Positions 41,671-53,537 are shown, counted from the first letter of the stretch. The stretch is 64,000 nucleotides of DNA from Nothopassalora personata (GCA_033816765.1 CM066290.1:2170001-2234000), one strand, 5' to 3'. Program-made: numbers and translations. Notes: a model not told the origin generated them from the letters alone.

Positions 41671-42642
41671 ATGACTCGCCTTCTGCCACTAAGCATTTGC
41701 GTAGCACTCTTGAGCACCCACGTCCTCAGTAACCCAATCTCCCTAAAGCGTCAACAAGAACCCCTCTACACCAAGCCCCTAGGCCACTCCACCTCCATAG
41801 CATCAGCACCCTCAGGCAACAACTCTTTCATCCCCGAAGCCCTAATCTGGTCCCAATCCAACCTGTCCCAACCCCTCACCTCCAACAACACCACCCTCAC
41901 CGCCAGAACCACCACCCTCGACCCCTTCAACAACATCCTACAAGGCCACCACCCCTCCAAACGCTTCATCAACGGCAAAGACGACCGCTACGAAATCGAC
42001 ACCCCATCCTACCCCTACCACTCCATCGGCAAACTCTCCTGGTCCAACGGCGTCTACTGCTCCGGCGCCCTCATCGGCCCCCGCCACGTCCTAACCGCCA
42101 AACACTGCTACGTCCCCAACACCCCCGGCACCTTCTCCCCCGGCTTCGACAACGGCGAACCCTTCGGCCACGCCGACGTCGCCGTCGCCATCACAAGCTC
42201 ATACGAATGGGGCACTCCCTGCGGCTGGAAGAACGACTGGATGGTCGTGATCCTGAACAAACGCCTCGGCGACAAACTGGGCTACTTTGGCGCGAAATTG
42301 CCCGAGCACAGGCTGGAGGATCGAGCGATTTTTCAACACGTGGGATATCCCGGTGACAAAGGTGGGATGGAGCCGTACCGCGTTGATGGGAATGTGGTTG
42401 AGAGTTCGCGGCCGTGGGACTGTGATGCGACCGGGCCGTTTTATACCGATACGGATTGTGCGGGTGGGCAGAGTGGTGGGCCGCACTGGCAGCCTAGGGG
42501 CACGGCGGGAGCGGATGGTCATTATATTTGGGGCACGCTGAGTGTTACGATAGATTATGGGAATGGGGTGGCGGCTTCGGGGTGGGGGTCGGGGGATTTG
42601 ATGTTGGCGGCCATTAGGCAGGCGAGGAGGGTGTATCCTTGA
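41671..42642 (+). CDS. Secreted trypsin-like serine protease (S1/glutamyl endopeptidase-like)
   Basis: Single-exon 323-aa secreted protease. Signal peptide 1-20 (LLPLSICVALLSTHVLS); propeptide with several N-glycosylation sequons ending at SKR (96-98), a Kex2-type site before FINGKDDR. The catalytic triad is visible: His145 in VLTAKHC, Asp189 in NDWMV, Ser268 in CAGGQSGGP. A Cys pair around the His (CSGALIG ... KHC) matches chymotrypsin-fold enzymes, and spacing resembles V8/glutamyl endopeptidase-type members. Codon usage is odd: to about codon 190 nearly all third positions are C, after which the coding strand turns G-rich. Confidence 0.88.
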   Translation: MTRLLPLSICVALLSTHVLSNPISLKRQQEPLYTKPLGHSTSIASAPSGNNSFIPEALIWSQSNLSQPLTSNNTTLTARTTTLDPFNNILQGHHPSKRFINGKDDRYEIDTPSYPYHSIGKLSWSNGVYCSGALIGPRHVLTAKHCYVPNTPGTFSPGFDNGEPFGHADVAVAITSSYEWGTPCGWKNDWMVVILNKRLGDKLGYFGAKLPEHRLEDRAIFQHVGYPGDKGGMEPYRVDGNVVESSRPWDCDATGPFYTDTDCAGGQSGGPHWQPRGTAGADGHYIWGTLSVTIDYGNGVAASGWGSGDLMLAAIRQARRVYP

Positions 42643-43677
42643 TGCGGTGGTGTTTGGGTTTTGGATGGGGAATGTGTATAAGGAGTAATGGTGGACTATA
42701 TATGATTTGATAAAGCTTCGGCATTCCCTGGCATGAAAGATGGCGAAGGCGCTCGATTTGGAGTCTCACTCACGTGCCATGCCAGATTCGGACTTGGAGG
42801 GATTGGCCGGAGACAAAGCGATCAAGCCAGAGACTGCTGTGTAAGAGCCAGTGGCGTATTATTGCACGCCGGCCATTTCAGACATGCTGCATGCTGTCTG
42901 CGAAGGGGGCACGAGTTGCTGATGTTGACTGCCTCATCAATTTACGCCATCTCGACTCGTAAGCACAGATGTGCAACGTCGCCAGATTTACATCACACAA
43001 TAAGACGGCCCGGTGTCCCGCATGAGGCAGGATAATGAATATCTCGTGCATTTGAGATCGTCCTCTCCTCATTCGCTTTCTCTGTTCCGAGTGTCTATTT
43101 CGCTCGCTATGGCAATGATCGCTACAAGATGCGCCTAATTCCCTTCTATGCAGATCTCGAGCACTGTGACGCCGACGGTTCGCCCAATTTTCTCAACAAA
43201 GCAAAAAAAAAAATTGCGTAAAACTGGCCATTCAGCACTTGAATAGCGATGCATACTCTCTATACCCCATGCAGTCAACCTTTCTACGCCATGCAAAATG
43301 CAGTCCATCTGTCGTGCTTCGTGATGGCGATGCGGGACCCTCGCTGTAGGTCCCATGTCTATATGTGCAAGCAACGGCTTCTCAAGCCGGGCAGAAGTAG
43401 CTGTGGTATGGCGCGACGTGCCCTGTTTGCAAGTGCTGCAGCTGTGTTTGCGATCGTTGCAGTCTTTGAGCGCGATGGTGATATCGCGGCGCGGCTGCAT
43501 CCTCCGGCATTATGCCGCGATGAGTGTGTGATCTCTGTGTAATAATTCCACGGAGTAAGCCTGGTATCCTTGTTAGGTCCGTTGTGACGTCTGCGGGTGA
43601 TCGCCGATGTGTCTTTCGTATTCTGGTTTCCACGATCCTGTGATTTGTTAGCATGGCTTTCAGGCTGTCTGTTTGAA
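42643..43677. other. Intergenic region
   Basis: Separates the convergent protease and mannosyltransferase genes. Includes an A run at about 43204-43213. No gene, RNA or repeat recognised; the ORFs here have no bias. Confidence 0.4.
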
Positions 43678-44832
43678 TTACTTGCCCTCGAACAGGTGAT
43701 TTACGAAAGCCATTGGGTCGGCGACGTCTCCAGCACCCATTTGTTGAACACCTGGTGAGAAAGATGTGATGGGGAGCACCACCACATCGCCAACTTTCTT
43801 GGGCTGTTTCATGCCCGTGAACTGCTGCCATGTGATGTTGGCCTTGCTCGACGACATGTCAAAGTAATCGGGGTTGTTGAAGAACTTGAAGATGGTGTCC
43901 GTCCACAACGCTGGACCCGTGAGCTCCACCACGTTCTTCATGACAGCCTTCATGTGTTTCGAGTCAAGCTCGCCGGCCTTCTTCCTGCGAAGCGTCTCCT
44001 CGGTAATGGTCGCGACGATGTCGACCAGGACGGGATGTCCAGGCTTGGCTTGGATGGTCCATTGGCAGAACTGGATCCTTCGTGAATACCAGTCGTGCCA
44101 GTCTGGTCGATCTGGGTCTGCCTCAATGCCCACGACCAATCCATAGCTGCTTCGTGGCACATCTGCCGGAACCCACTCCACGGCCGACTTGAGCGCGGTC
44201 GTGTCGATGTCGGTGTAGATGCCACCTCTTGCGAGGAGGATGAGGTAGCGGAAGAAGTCTGCCTTCAACACGGGGGCAGGAAGTGCGCTGTAGGCTTCCT
44301 GCACCTCCGGGATGCTTGCGTAGAAGTGCCTGATGAGATGCACGGCGACCGAGTCGGTGATGACTTCATGCACGAAGCTCGGGTGCAATTCTGTCCACGA
44401 CGCCTCGGATACCCTCCAGGCCTCTGGGAAGTCGCCTGACGATGGCGAGTGCTTCCACGTCTGCCAAATGTATGCGGGGAATCTGCTCTCCACATCGTAG
44501 GGGAAGGTGTAGGCAAGCTGTTGTCTCAGCGGCTTGCGCTTGAGACGGTCGATGGCGACTTGAGGATGAGGCTTCTTCGAAAGCGCGACTCGGGCGGGGT
44601 CTTCGCGCGGTGCGTCGACGGAGGGCGCTGCTTTCGAGGCTGCGATGATGGAGGTGACTGACTGCGGTGCTGCATCGACTATCTTTCTGTTGTCGGCATG
44701 TGTGCCCGTAGGTTTCGGTGAATTGTTGACTTTTGCGCTCCCCGGCTTGCCGCTGGTGTGCGAGCTCCGCAGGAGGAGAAAGCAGGATAATATTACACCC
44801 GCGACAACGAGCGCTCGGCGAAAGGTCAGCAT
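43678..44832 (-). CDS. Och1-like alpha-1,6-mannosyltransferase (GT32)
   Basis: Golgi type II membrane enzyme that adds mannose to N-glycan cores or related glycans. 384 aa from the ATG at 44832; the frame is open to 45198, but the upstream part is leader-like and the ATG chosen directly precedes the signal anchor (ALVVAGVILSCFLLL). The luminal domain has the GT32 entry AYIWQTWKHSP, then RVSEASWTELHPSF and the sugar-binding DXD region (VLKADFFRYLILLARGGIYT followed by DIDTT). The C-terminal segment contains ALWTDTIFKFF and a final GAGDVADPMAFVNHLFEGK, close to Och1 family ends. Homologous families (Hoc1, Sur1) share the DXD motif, so the acceptor is not certain. Confidence 0.88.
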   Translation of the reverse strand: MLTFRRALVVAGVILSCFLLLRSSHTSGKPGSAKVNNSPKPTGTHADNRKIVDAAPQSVTSIIAASKAAPSVDAPREDPARVALSKKPHPQVAIDRLKRKPLRQQLAYTFPYDVESRFPAYIWQTWKHSPSSGDFPEAWRVSEASWTELHPSFVHEVITDSVAVHLIRHFYASIPEVQEAYSALPAPVLKADFFRYLILLARGGIYTDIDTTALKSAVEWVPADVPRSSYGLVVGIEADPDRPDWHDWYSRRIQFCQWTIQAKPGHPVLVDIVATITEETLRRKKAGELDSKHMKAVMKNVVELTGPALWTDTIFKFFNNPDYFDMSSSKANITWQQFTGMKQPKKVGDVVVLPITSFSPGVQQMGAGDVADPMAFVNHLFEGK

Positions 44833-46072
44833 GGCTGCTCTGCAAGATTCTGCCGTCTGCCTGAGCCAACAAAAGACGCCGAGTGCGTGTAAGGAGCAAC
44901 AGCTTGGCTGCCGGTGAAAGTTGCACGGCGACTGGCGCTGTGGTTGATTTGCGAGGGCGGCGGCCACCACTGCAAAAAGCTCGGGACCTGCGCAGCGCTT
45001 AGACCGCGTGTCGTCGCCCCTGTCACAGTCGTTTAACGCATGGTCCGGGATGTAAATGGATCGATCGCCTGCCACGGGCCTCGTTGTTTGGGATGACGAT
45101 AGACAGCTACATACAGTATGTGAGATGGCCCGGGGGACTCGACGGTGCATATACGGTCGTGGAGATGGGGATCCACCTGCGCCTACCACAGAGTACAACC
45201 CCGAGCACTCCCAGGCATCGTTTACACATCCCCTGTCTTCTGTACCACCTCGTATGGCTTCATAACGCGTCTACTGTCCGGCGCCTCTCTTCCGAGAATT
45301 AGGTATGCTACGTCCTCTACGCATGTAGCTACACGCGTGTATATAACATAACATAGGTACAAAGATATACAGGGTAGACATAGCAGCATACCTTTTTAGC
45401 TACAGCTGGTCGCACGGTTATTCGCGGCGATAAGACGAAGCGACTGTATGAAGTAGACGAGTTGCGTGTAACAGCGGCGGGATGAATGCGCATGAACCAG
45501 AATTCCTCGCCTTGGCCATCGCACCGGTGCGCTCACAGGAAACGAGCGCTCACCGAAATGCGTGTTTCAAATGTTCAGCCGGAAAGATGCGCCCGCCGCA
45601 GTCGCTTCCTCGACGCCATTGCGCGTCCTTGCACTGCCATCCAACAGTCCCGCAACAGCTGTACGGCCTGCACTCGTACTCGTACAGTAGCAGGTCCTGC
45701 AGCGACCGTCGCACCGCTGACGCTGACGCTGACGCCGACGCAGCAAGCGCGGCTCCCCAGCATCATCAGACCCGCCTCCCGCTACCATGGACACGCGTCT
45801 CGGCGTCCAGTTCGGCGACCACTCCACCACTACTTCAACACTCCTTCACCTTGTGTTGCGACGCCTATCCGAGGGTTCCCCCTCAGGAGAGGTAACCACA
45901 TACTTCTAAATTACCTCAATATGGGCCAACCACTTCGAAAAAAAAACGGACCTGTCACCTCTATTGCGGCCGGTCTTAAGGGTAAATCTACATGCAAAGA
46001 CTCGTTACGCCGGTACTACCTAAATTTTCAAGTTTGAAGAACAAGGCTATATTATATTAGTATAGTATCAAC
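44833..46072. other. Intergenic region upstream of the mannosyltransferase
   Basis: Promoter side of the GT32 gene, then low-information DNA. At 45655-45760 there are short GACGCTGAC-type repeats. From about 45900 the sequence turns TA-rich. No supported gene. Confidence 0.4.
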
Positions 46073-46121
46073 ACCTCGCAACATTCGACGCTCATTAAGC
46101 CTATTGGCGTCGATGCGAGGT
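46073..46121. repeat. Interrupted hairpin in a TA-rich patch
   Basis: ACCTCGCA (46073-46080) pairs with TGCGAGGT (46114-46121), and inside it CGACGC pairs with GCGTCG, leaving a loop of about 15 bases. It sits in a RIP-like patch (about 45900-46240) containing CTACCTAGGTAGCTAGGA-type sequence, so it is probably part of a small decayed repeat. Confidence 0.5.
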
Positions 46122-47118
46122 ATAAGCTTCGTAACTACAAACTACCTAGGTAGCTAGGACGCGGTGCTAACGCTACGAAAGTATCTGGATTTAGCTACAT
46201 ACTTACCTTAAGGCTGATTTAGAAGTAGCTGTCCCCCACTCTGTAAGAGGTAGTAGACAGCACACAGGGCGGGTCCGGTGCGTGCGAAAAATATGCCTCG
46301 CACGCGAGATCGGGTTGGCCACATTCGGCACGAGCATGCCAAGACCTTATATTCTGGTGGAGAGTAAGCCAGGATCATCGCTCAGCCCTGCAGGGTAGTG
46401 GAGCTTTGCCAAAGAAACCCCGGATCTACATGACGACCAAGTTGGTTTCGCATTTTAGCATCTTCCAGGGAGCAGAGGAGCCTTACCACAACTGCGACTT
46501 CCCGATGTGCGAGCGGCGACGATGTTGCGTCAGGCTGAAACATAGCATTCCACCGAGGCGGCATCCGATAGTGCACGAGAGGTTGGACGAGTTCTGATCG
46601 AGCCTTGGATCGGACCTGCATCCCGCACTGCAGTGTAGCTTGCTCAAAGAGACACCTGCAACCGTGGTTGCTTCATCTACACGGAGCAAGTCTTCATCCC
46701 TCAAAAGCGGTTGGACTGCTTGCTTTAATTCATACGGCTTGGCTTTTCCGTTGCACTGGGCAGCTGTCAAACGTGTTCCATTCTTGATGCAATCACTATG
46801 ATCACGGTGCGCCTCGGCGTCGCCTGGATATCGATTAACGGCTGATGCTGTATTAAACTGATGAACATGGAATCGTTGGGTCGCTCGCGTCTTTCACCGT
46901 TCTCTCCCTGCCCTGTCCGCTCTCTGCCTGTACTGAATTCCTACCCGGGCTACCAGGAAAATCCTCCAACTAGCGCGGAGCTTTTTGATGAACAGTATGA
47001 TATGTCATCCCAACACACCACGCTCCCATCCCGGCCCTTCGAAGCGTCGTGATGTGGTTCGAGGCGGCTTCATCAGCTGCCATGAGCAGGTCAATCGCCA
47101 TCCGTGAATCCGCCCCGT
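46122..47118. other. Intergenic region
   Basis: End of the TA-rich patch (to about 46240), then ordinary DNA with only short opposed ORFs. Nothing recognised. Confidence 0.35.
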
Positions 47119-47690
47119 TTAAACCTCTGTACTTCGCTGTCCAGTCTCAAAAATGGGATCCCTTGCCATATCAGCACCGATCCCTACTAGATTCGTCCTG
47201 TCTACAAACTTCTCCCACTCGACTGCCGCCGCCTCTGCGGACCATTGATCGACGACTCTTGTGCAGTGCTTCTCGATGTGTAGGTTCAGTGCTCCCGCCC
47301 GGACGTCACCGACGTCCACGATAGATAGATGGGAACGCCGAGCAAGGCCCCCTCGCACTTGCTGGCCTTCTCGAGGTCCTCCCACTGGCGAGTCACCTTC
47401 CCGCGTATGTTGCAGTAGTCGTGTATCTCACAGATGAGTGAAGAGATGTCAGCACACGCGAACCCTGCCGAGACGGACTGGTGACGGACCGATGCCGAGC
47501 TCTGCTGCAGCAGCTGGAAAGTCCTGAGCAGGTCCCAAGATCCTGTAGCATTGGCATCCGCCAAAAAGTCGACCTCCGCTTTATTGGCTGTATCGCGACC
47601 GTAGCGGTGACGCAATACAAGATGGAGAGTACGCAGCAACTCGGCGAAAGTAGCGCCCTCTTGTATCCGAACAGCTTCTTGGCTACTCAT
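47119..47690 (-). CDS. Possible hypothetical gene (two overlapping minus-strand frames)
   Basis: Not recognised. The frame 47690-47286 (134 aa, MSSQEAVRIQEGATFAELLR, LLRTFQLLQQSSASVRHQ, EIHDYCNIRGKVTRQWEDLE) and the frame 47385-47119 (IVDVGDVRAGALNLHIEKH, EKFVDRTNLVGIGADMARD) overlap in different phases. They may be exons of one gene joined by an intron or frameshift in about 47290-47380. No domain, signal peptide or membrane segment is visible. Confidence 0.35.
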
Positions 47691-48409
47691 TTAGTCTGCT
47701 CCCGGACGTGTTTTGCGAATCCTTTCTCCGCAGCAATCATCTTGCCAATGTTGCCACCCGTGCCGGTCAATACCAGGTCTTATAGTGCCTTGTTGTGCGG
47801 GTCCATACAGGAGGCTTTCCAAGATTTGGGCCGTCCGTCAGGACTGCACCCAGACCGTCCCACTCGATCAGGGACGTGTGCTCGGGATCTTTTCCGCGCA
47901 CCGCCACGAAGCTTTTCCAAGATCCACAGTAGCGCGGCCGGTGCGCTGCGTCGTGGACGATAGGTTCGTCATGGCGTGGTGAACCCCCACTAGTCCTCTT
48001 GCTAGCAGGTGAGGTGAGGAGAGACGTTGGAAAGAATAGGAAGCTAGCCCACATGGTGGGTGGGGCCACACGAATCGTCTCGTGTGCTCGGCGTGTAGCC
48101 TCGCGGGAAATCCAAGTTGAAATCGACTATAGTGTATCGCAGTCCGCTCTCCCGACGCTGCAAGTCTGCATGAGTCTGGATATGTGGTCGAGATTGGGTA
48201 AATGCTCTGCATGTGGTCTGCATGTGGCGGATCGTGGAGTTGATGAAGCAGAGCACAGTTGGCCGTGACTGCTTCTTTGCGCGAAATAAAGCTGCCTAGA
48301 CAAATTCGCTCAAGACCAGTACCATGCAAAACTGGAGCCGAAGGTTACTGCCTGGTTCATCCTGGATCTCCACTAGCTTCGATTCTGGGTGGTTTTGTTC
48401 TGCTAGATA
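47691..48409. other. Intergenic region
   Basis: Opposed ORFs on both strands, without features I can support. Confidence 0.35.
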
Positions 48410-48964
48410 CTAAATGTCGTCAGAAGTCTCAGGAACCAGGGCATCGAACGGATTCGACGTTCCGCTGGTCGGGACATCCTCCTTGGGCGCCAGCTTGAGC
48501 CAAATCTGCTGAAGTACTTCAACAAAGTGCTGTTGCTTGGCATATTCTTCTACATGTGATGGTCCTCCGTCAGTGAACGCGCGCCCTACTTGCTTCCCTA
48601 GTCGGAGTTCTCGACGCGATTTCACGTAGGGCTGCTGGGGTAGGGTGATTTCAGCCTTGTGGAGATTGTCTGTGAACCTTGAAATCTCGGCGTCAGTGAT
48701 GTTCTCCTTGTGAGAGCGCCGCCTCTTTTTCTTACGAAACAGTGGGTGGTGTTCGTCTCTAGCCAAGTCATCACATTTCCAGTGCCATGCTTGTATAGAA
48801 TGTAGGAGTTCTTCGTGCGCTGGCAGTGGTCGGCCATTTCGCGGTATGTGGTAGGCAGTAATCCTGGAGCGCCAGTATCGGTGTACTCGCGCTATATGGG
48901 CTTGTGTCGAGGGCTCGAGCAGGTAGCTGGGACGACGGAAGTGATGAAAGTGGTTGACCTGCAC
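48410..48964 (-). CDS. Hypothetical basic protein (184 aa)
   Basis: Not recognised. Single open frame with a His/Arg-rich N-terminus, an NLS-like run RKKKRRRSHK (about 77-86), a predicted helix (ITDAEISRFTDNLHKAEI) and a second helix EEYAKQQHFVEVLQQIWLKL near the C-terminus, then an acidic end. Composition supports coding, and the basic run suggests a nuclear location. There is no membrane segment. Confidence 0.45.
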   Translation of the reverse strand: MQVNHFHHFRRPSYLLEPSTQAHIARVHRYWRSRITAYHIPRNGRPLPAHEELLHSIQAWHWKCDDLARDEHHPLFRKKKRRRSHKENITDAEISRFTDNLHKAEITLPQQPYVKSRRELRLGKQVGRAFTDGGPSHVEEYAKQQHFVEVLQQIWLKLAPKEDVPTSGTSNPFDALVPETSDDI

Positions 48965-49600
48965 GTCAATGTTATTGGCAGTGCATTAAGCTTGCTGGCT
49001 TATGCAGGGTCCAGAGCTTGTGTTCACTTCTGCATTCCAAGGCTGCATGTGCTCTTCACTTCATCATTCATGCGCTTGGGCACGTCCGCATCATCGCCTC
49101 GTCTGGCTGTGCTTATCGTCCTTCGCGTGTCTCTTTCTTTTGTCCTTCGCTCCGCCGTGGGCAGTCTCTTCCCGTGACTGTCTCTGTCCGATGGATCATT
49201 TTCTCTCAAATTCGAGTGATGGGAGCACCGGCAGACCTCGCTTCCAATCGGTGCCTTCTCGTGGAGCGAAAGCCAGCGATCCTCTCTTCTGCCATGGTGA
49301 ACGGGCAGGGTGCTCCGCAGGCCCCCGTGCACTTGACACAGTCGTCTGCATTCGTCCGGCAATCTTGCGTGGCGTTTGTAAGTGTACTCGCCTTGGTGCA
49401 ACGCTAGCTCTGCTTCGCTTTCGCTGAGTGCTGCGAGCAGGCACATGTTCAGCCAGGCTGGCCATGTGCATCGTAGGAAAGTCGCTCGATCTCCAATCGC
49501 AGCTCGGCGAAAGTGTCAGCGACGCAGTCTGCGTGCGCACTCTTCAGAGTAGCTCACCAGGGATCAGCTGCAGGACAATCTCCAGAAGGAGAAAGACGAA
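48965..49600. other. Intergenic region or 5' exons of the next small gene
   Basis: A good donor GTAAGTG at about 49379 follows an ATG-started stretch (MVNGQGAPQAPVHLTQSSAF), which may be an upstream exon of the acidic ORF at 49601, but I could not complete the join. Confidence 0.3.
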
Positions 49601-49828
49601 ATGGAAACCAGACTTCAGCCGGAGGCTGCCGACGCAGCTGCCAATGCCACTTCCGGCAGCGGTGGGAGCGCGGAGGGATCAAGTGAGCACGAGAGTGCGG
49701 CGGCGGAGGAGGACGAGGCAACTCAACATGCCCGTATGGGTGATGGACACGAGGACGATCAGACTGCAACCCAGGACGTGGTCGACCCGCCACGCGAATC
49801 GCCTCCCGCAGACGGTCTCTCAGCCTGA
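49601..49828 (+). CDS. Small acidic Ala/Glu-rich ORF, perhaps last exon of a larger gene
   Basis: 75 codons from ATG 49601 with strong composition bias (SAEGSSEHESAAAEEDEATQ). In-frame upstream DNA reads RDQLQDNLQKEKDE, a coiled-coil-like sequence, so the ORF is likely the 3' end of a multi-exon gene. No family recognised. A longer ORF in another frame (49428-50105) is Arg/Thr-rich and looks like a shadow. Confidence 0.35.
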   Translation: METRLQPEAADAAANATSGSGGSAEGSSEHESAAAEEDEATQHARMGDGHEDDQTATQDVVDPPRESPPADGLSA

Positions 49829-50474
49829 TCGATGCACAACGCCACTGGTTCTCAGACTTAGATCTACCACTCGAACGCGGCAGTCCACGAGCACAAGGCA
49901 TTTTGCCAAGAGCCGAGCAACTCGGCAAGCAGGTGCTGAGGGCTACTTCACAGGAACCAAAGATGACACATACAGAAAGGCACGAGATTGCCTCAGCATA
50001 GCGGCTCTTCGTAGCAAGGGAATACAAATGCATTCTGGAATTTCCATGACTTTGTCCGGCCGTAGAAATCTCTTGTTGCTTGGGCCGAGGAAGTTCTCGA
50101 TGTAAGTTTTGCTTCTACAATATGTCAACCATCGATGATAGCCCCACGTGCCAAAGTCTTCATGTTCGTGGTACGCGTCGACATGAAAATGAAGACTCTT
50201 CACACCTGCTCGAATCGCAACCGGCATCTTTGCGGATTCCAGCAGCCTCCCAATGCCTGCACGATGGAAGAATGTGATGAACGCTTGAGACCAGCAAGTC
50301 GCTTGCAACGTGATTCGTGTAGTGACCTTATGAGTCGCCGCGCTGGAATGTTACATCGATGGCATAGAGTTGTATATTGTATGCTGTAAGTCGGTAGGCC
50401 GGTAGAACGCCCCTCGGCCTCACGTCGGAGAAGGCTTTCCGGTTAATTCCTCATCCTTCGTCAGACCCCACTCT

Positions 50475-50514
<40 letters not shown>

Positions 50515-51384
50515 CATCCTACATACATTTCTTGGTCATTTTGAGACTTGAAACGATAGCAGCATGTGAAAGAAGCGAGGCACGGCCGGCCGTGGCAAGG
50601 TAATTCCTCTGCTGAAAGCCGGACTTCCTCCGATTCAGTACAGTACTCGTACGCAAGGCGGTCTCCAGTAGCGAGACAATCGGATGCACTGCCGGAGCAG
50701 CTCGCTTACTGCCTAGCGAGGCCCCTTGTTGCATAGATATGAGACATCTCTCGTCGGGCGTGAAAATGGTGCTGGACGGACGCCTTTGTCACTAGCAAAT
50801 CATCTCCCGGCCATAGGCTGCAAACACCACGATAGCCGACACGGGAAGTTGTCCGATCGTGCCCGCGGGAGACGGCGATCGTTTTGTCAACCAGGATGTC
50901 GCCCATGATGCATGATGCCTCCATCCGCAAACTTCGGCGAGACGAATGCGATTTCCAATTACGGACGCTTTCCCGCCCAAACCCCGGTTGAGATCAATAG
51001 ATGTGGAACGGGACCGCCACGAATGCCACGTCCTCCTCGTTGAGATGATAATGCGGTACACCTGCTCCAGTTGTGAGGTAGGCCGGCAGGACGACTCATC
51101 ATGTGCTTAGTAGCTGTAGTGTCTCGCAAGAATCCTGACTACAGCACATTTCATTCGTCTGCCCTAGAAAATGGCACTGCGCTACTGGCGGCAGCCCGAT
51201 ACGACAGACATTACCGCCGACCTTGACAAGGCTAGCAAGCATTCACGGGAGATATGACGATGTGAGAGCTGTGCTTTCCTTTCGTATATCGTGGGCGCAA
51301 GACACCTTCATTGGTCTTCAGGCGTCACTGTGCTACCACTGCGCTCGCCCCCCCCCCCCCCTCCCCCCAAACGTCACGAAGGAT
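49829..51384. other. Intergenic region with ATC microsatellite and poly(C) run
   Basis: No supported gene. A trinucleotide repeat (ATC)n of about 13 units lies at about 50477-50515, and a C-rich run of about 20 bases (one T inside) at about 51349-51368, just before the next gene. Confidence 0.5.
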
Positions 51385-52319
51385 ATGTTGTCTCGATCAA
51401 GTAATGGGTGGACCGACAGCGCGTGCAGCAATCAAGGCAGTCAAATGGAGAGTCGCCTCTGCAATTTCCTTTCGGCCGGTGACTTCTTAGATCTGGATGG
51501 TCCAACCGGCATGGCTGCTGAGCCATGGGAGCCCAGAGAGTGCTTCTTCAAGAAGCTCGGCCTGGACGAAAAGCGTCGGACTCACTGGCGCATATTCCGG
51601 CAAATGCTGGTGAGCTCTGAGCCAAGTCGTACAGTAGGTAGGTTAGACTACTGACGGATTTGTAGCGAGAGGCAATTATTGGTCGAACGATAGTGCTTCA
51701 AAGTAACGTCGCCTTTTCGCCAAGCATCACAGCATCCGATGTGCCTGAGGACATGGTCATGCCCGATCAAGTGCTGCATGATGCCATGCGCGGCATATAC
51801 GACGCGGCATCCCCTCAATCAAAAGCAATCTACGATCTAGTGACCGACCAAGATGGCTACTGCTGGATCCTGCAATGGACACTTCGATGGGCCTTGAGCA
51901 CCAGCTGTGAGACCTGTCAAGACAGGGCCAGAAGGGACGTGTCGATGCCAAGCAAGCCCAATCATGTTGCCTCTGATCGTGTCGACTCAGCATCTCCTGA
52001 CGACCACACCAGGTCGGCGCGCAAGAGGACGAGCCCTTTGGATGGGTCGCAGCACGATTTTGGAACCCCAGTCAAACGGCAGAAGGTCAAGGATGAAGCA
52101 GTCCCGCTGCTGCTGACGCAAGGATTCACTGAATTCCCAAGCCCAATGTCAACGAAGCAGCGATGGATGACACGTCGAAGTGGTGGCCGACGGCACATGG
52201 ATCAAACTGAGCTGAGGGCCCATAACGGGGAGACAGAACTGAGTTCTCCTGAGTCTGGACACCGAACACCAATGTCCTTGTCATCAATGCTGAATCCCGG
52301 GGTGTTCTTTCAGGAGTAG
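51385..52319 (+). CDS. Hypothetical nuclear-type protein (292 aa, two exons)
   Basis: Not recognised. Exons 51385-51609 and 51666-52319 join in phase 0 across a 56-bp intron (GTGAGC ... TTTGTAG). Visible segments are CNFLSAGDFLDLDGP, ECFFKKLGLDEKRRTHWRIF spliced to REAIIGRTIVLQSNVAF, and LVTDQDGYCWILQWTLRWAL followed by a CETC pair. The C-terminal half is disordered with an NLS-like TPVKRQKVKDE. The start could also be ATG 51445. The Lys/Arg motif suggests a nuclear protein; function unknown. Confidence 0.6.
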
Positions 52320-53537
52320 CGACGCGCAATATGAACACCAGCCGACAAGCCATCTATACATACATTGATGCAAACACTTGGATACCTTCCTCGCTGCTTC
52401 AACTATTGGGTCCGACCACAAACCCTACGAGCTCCACAACTACCATTCCTTTTCGAACCAGCATACACAACGGAGTTGGACCATACTTCTGCAGGCACTG
52501 AGCATATACACTGGAGTGGAACGATCGCGCAGCATTTTACGCTACCATGCAGAATGACGATACCCTTCAGTCCTACGTCCTAAGATTGTACATAGACAGC
52601 TTGGAGGTTGTGTTGTGATGGATCGGTAAAGTCGTAAATGTCGACGCGTTGGGTTGTGGTGAAGTCCATCATGCCCCAGGTGTTGCGTTGGGCGCGTCTG
52701 GTCGTGGCCCCTGGCCGCCATTGCCATTGGGACCTCGCCAGGCTGAGAGATCCCGAGGAAGGTCGTCATTGGGGACGATGACACAGAGTGTTCCTTGTTC
52801 CTAGCCTCATGAGGCCCTGGTAAGTGGACGAAGAGCAACGAAATCAGCCGCTGGGAAAAGTGGAAAGAGTGGTAACAGGGTTGTTCTTGGATCATGGAGT
52901 GATCGGAGATTCGGAGAGGTCCAACTGCGAGAAACGGAGGGACGATCTGTTGCGAGATCTTCCTTCTGATTATCGAGAATAGTGGTGCTGGCGATAACTA
53001 GGTCATCTCGGCCGTTAAACGCCGGGAGCAGCAGGTGTCAGAGTGTGTGCAGCTGAGGTGACCACGGACAATGGCAGATCCGTTCCCTCACATAGTAACA
53101 AGGCTTGATGCATGTTCGTATCACCTAGGATGTATCAGTATCATGTCGAAGCTGAACTTCTTCGTGAAGATGCTGTCTGTGCATGCGAATGACGTGCAAC
53201 TTTCCGGTATCGTTCTGCAAAGCACAACATCGACGCTCGGAGCTGGGGTGCCCCTCGTGAACGCTGATTTTGCCCTGTGGATGGCTTTCCGAGAATACGA
53301 ACGACGCCTTTATTCTACCCACTTCGCGATGTCGATATCTTGTGCTGCAATAAGCAGATCCCACAAATTTCTGTCCTAAAACGACGAGGATGAGTGAGTA
53401 GTGTACGTTGCAATGTATGTTCCGTCGGCTGCATGAAGCGTTGGTGCGCGGAGAAAGCAAAGAGTCTTCGCGGGCAGGGCACAATCAGTATTGAGGCCAC
53501 CACGTCGGCATCAATCCACTGTCATCGCACGACAACC
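52320..53537. other. Intergenic region
   Basis: Downstream of two convergent genes (52319 and 53538). ORFs on both strands are short and unbiased. Nothing recognised. Confidence 0.4.

Noticed and set aside
49428..50105. 225-aa Arg/Thr-rich ORF as a gene
   Set aside because: Overlaps the acidic frame at 49601 with better codon bias; its composition looks like an out-of-frame reading.
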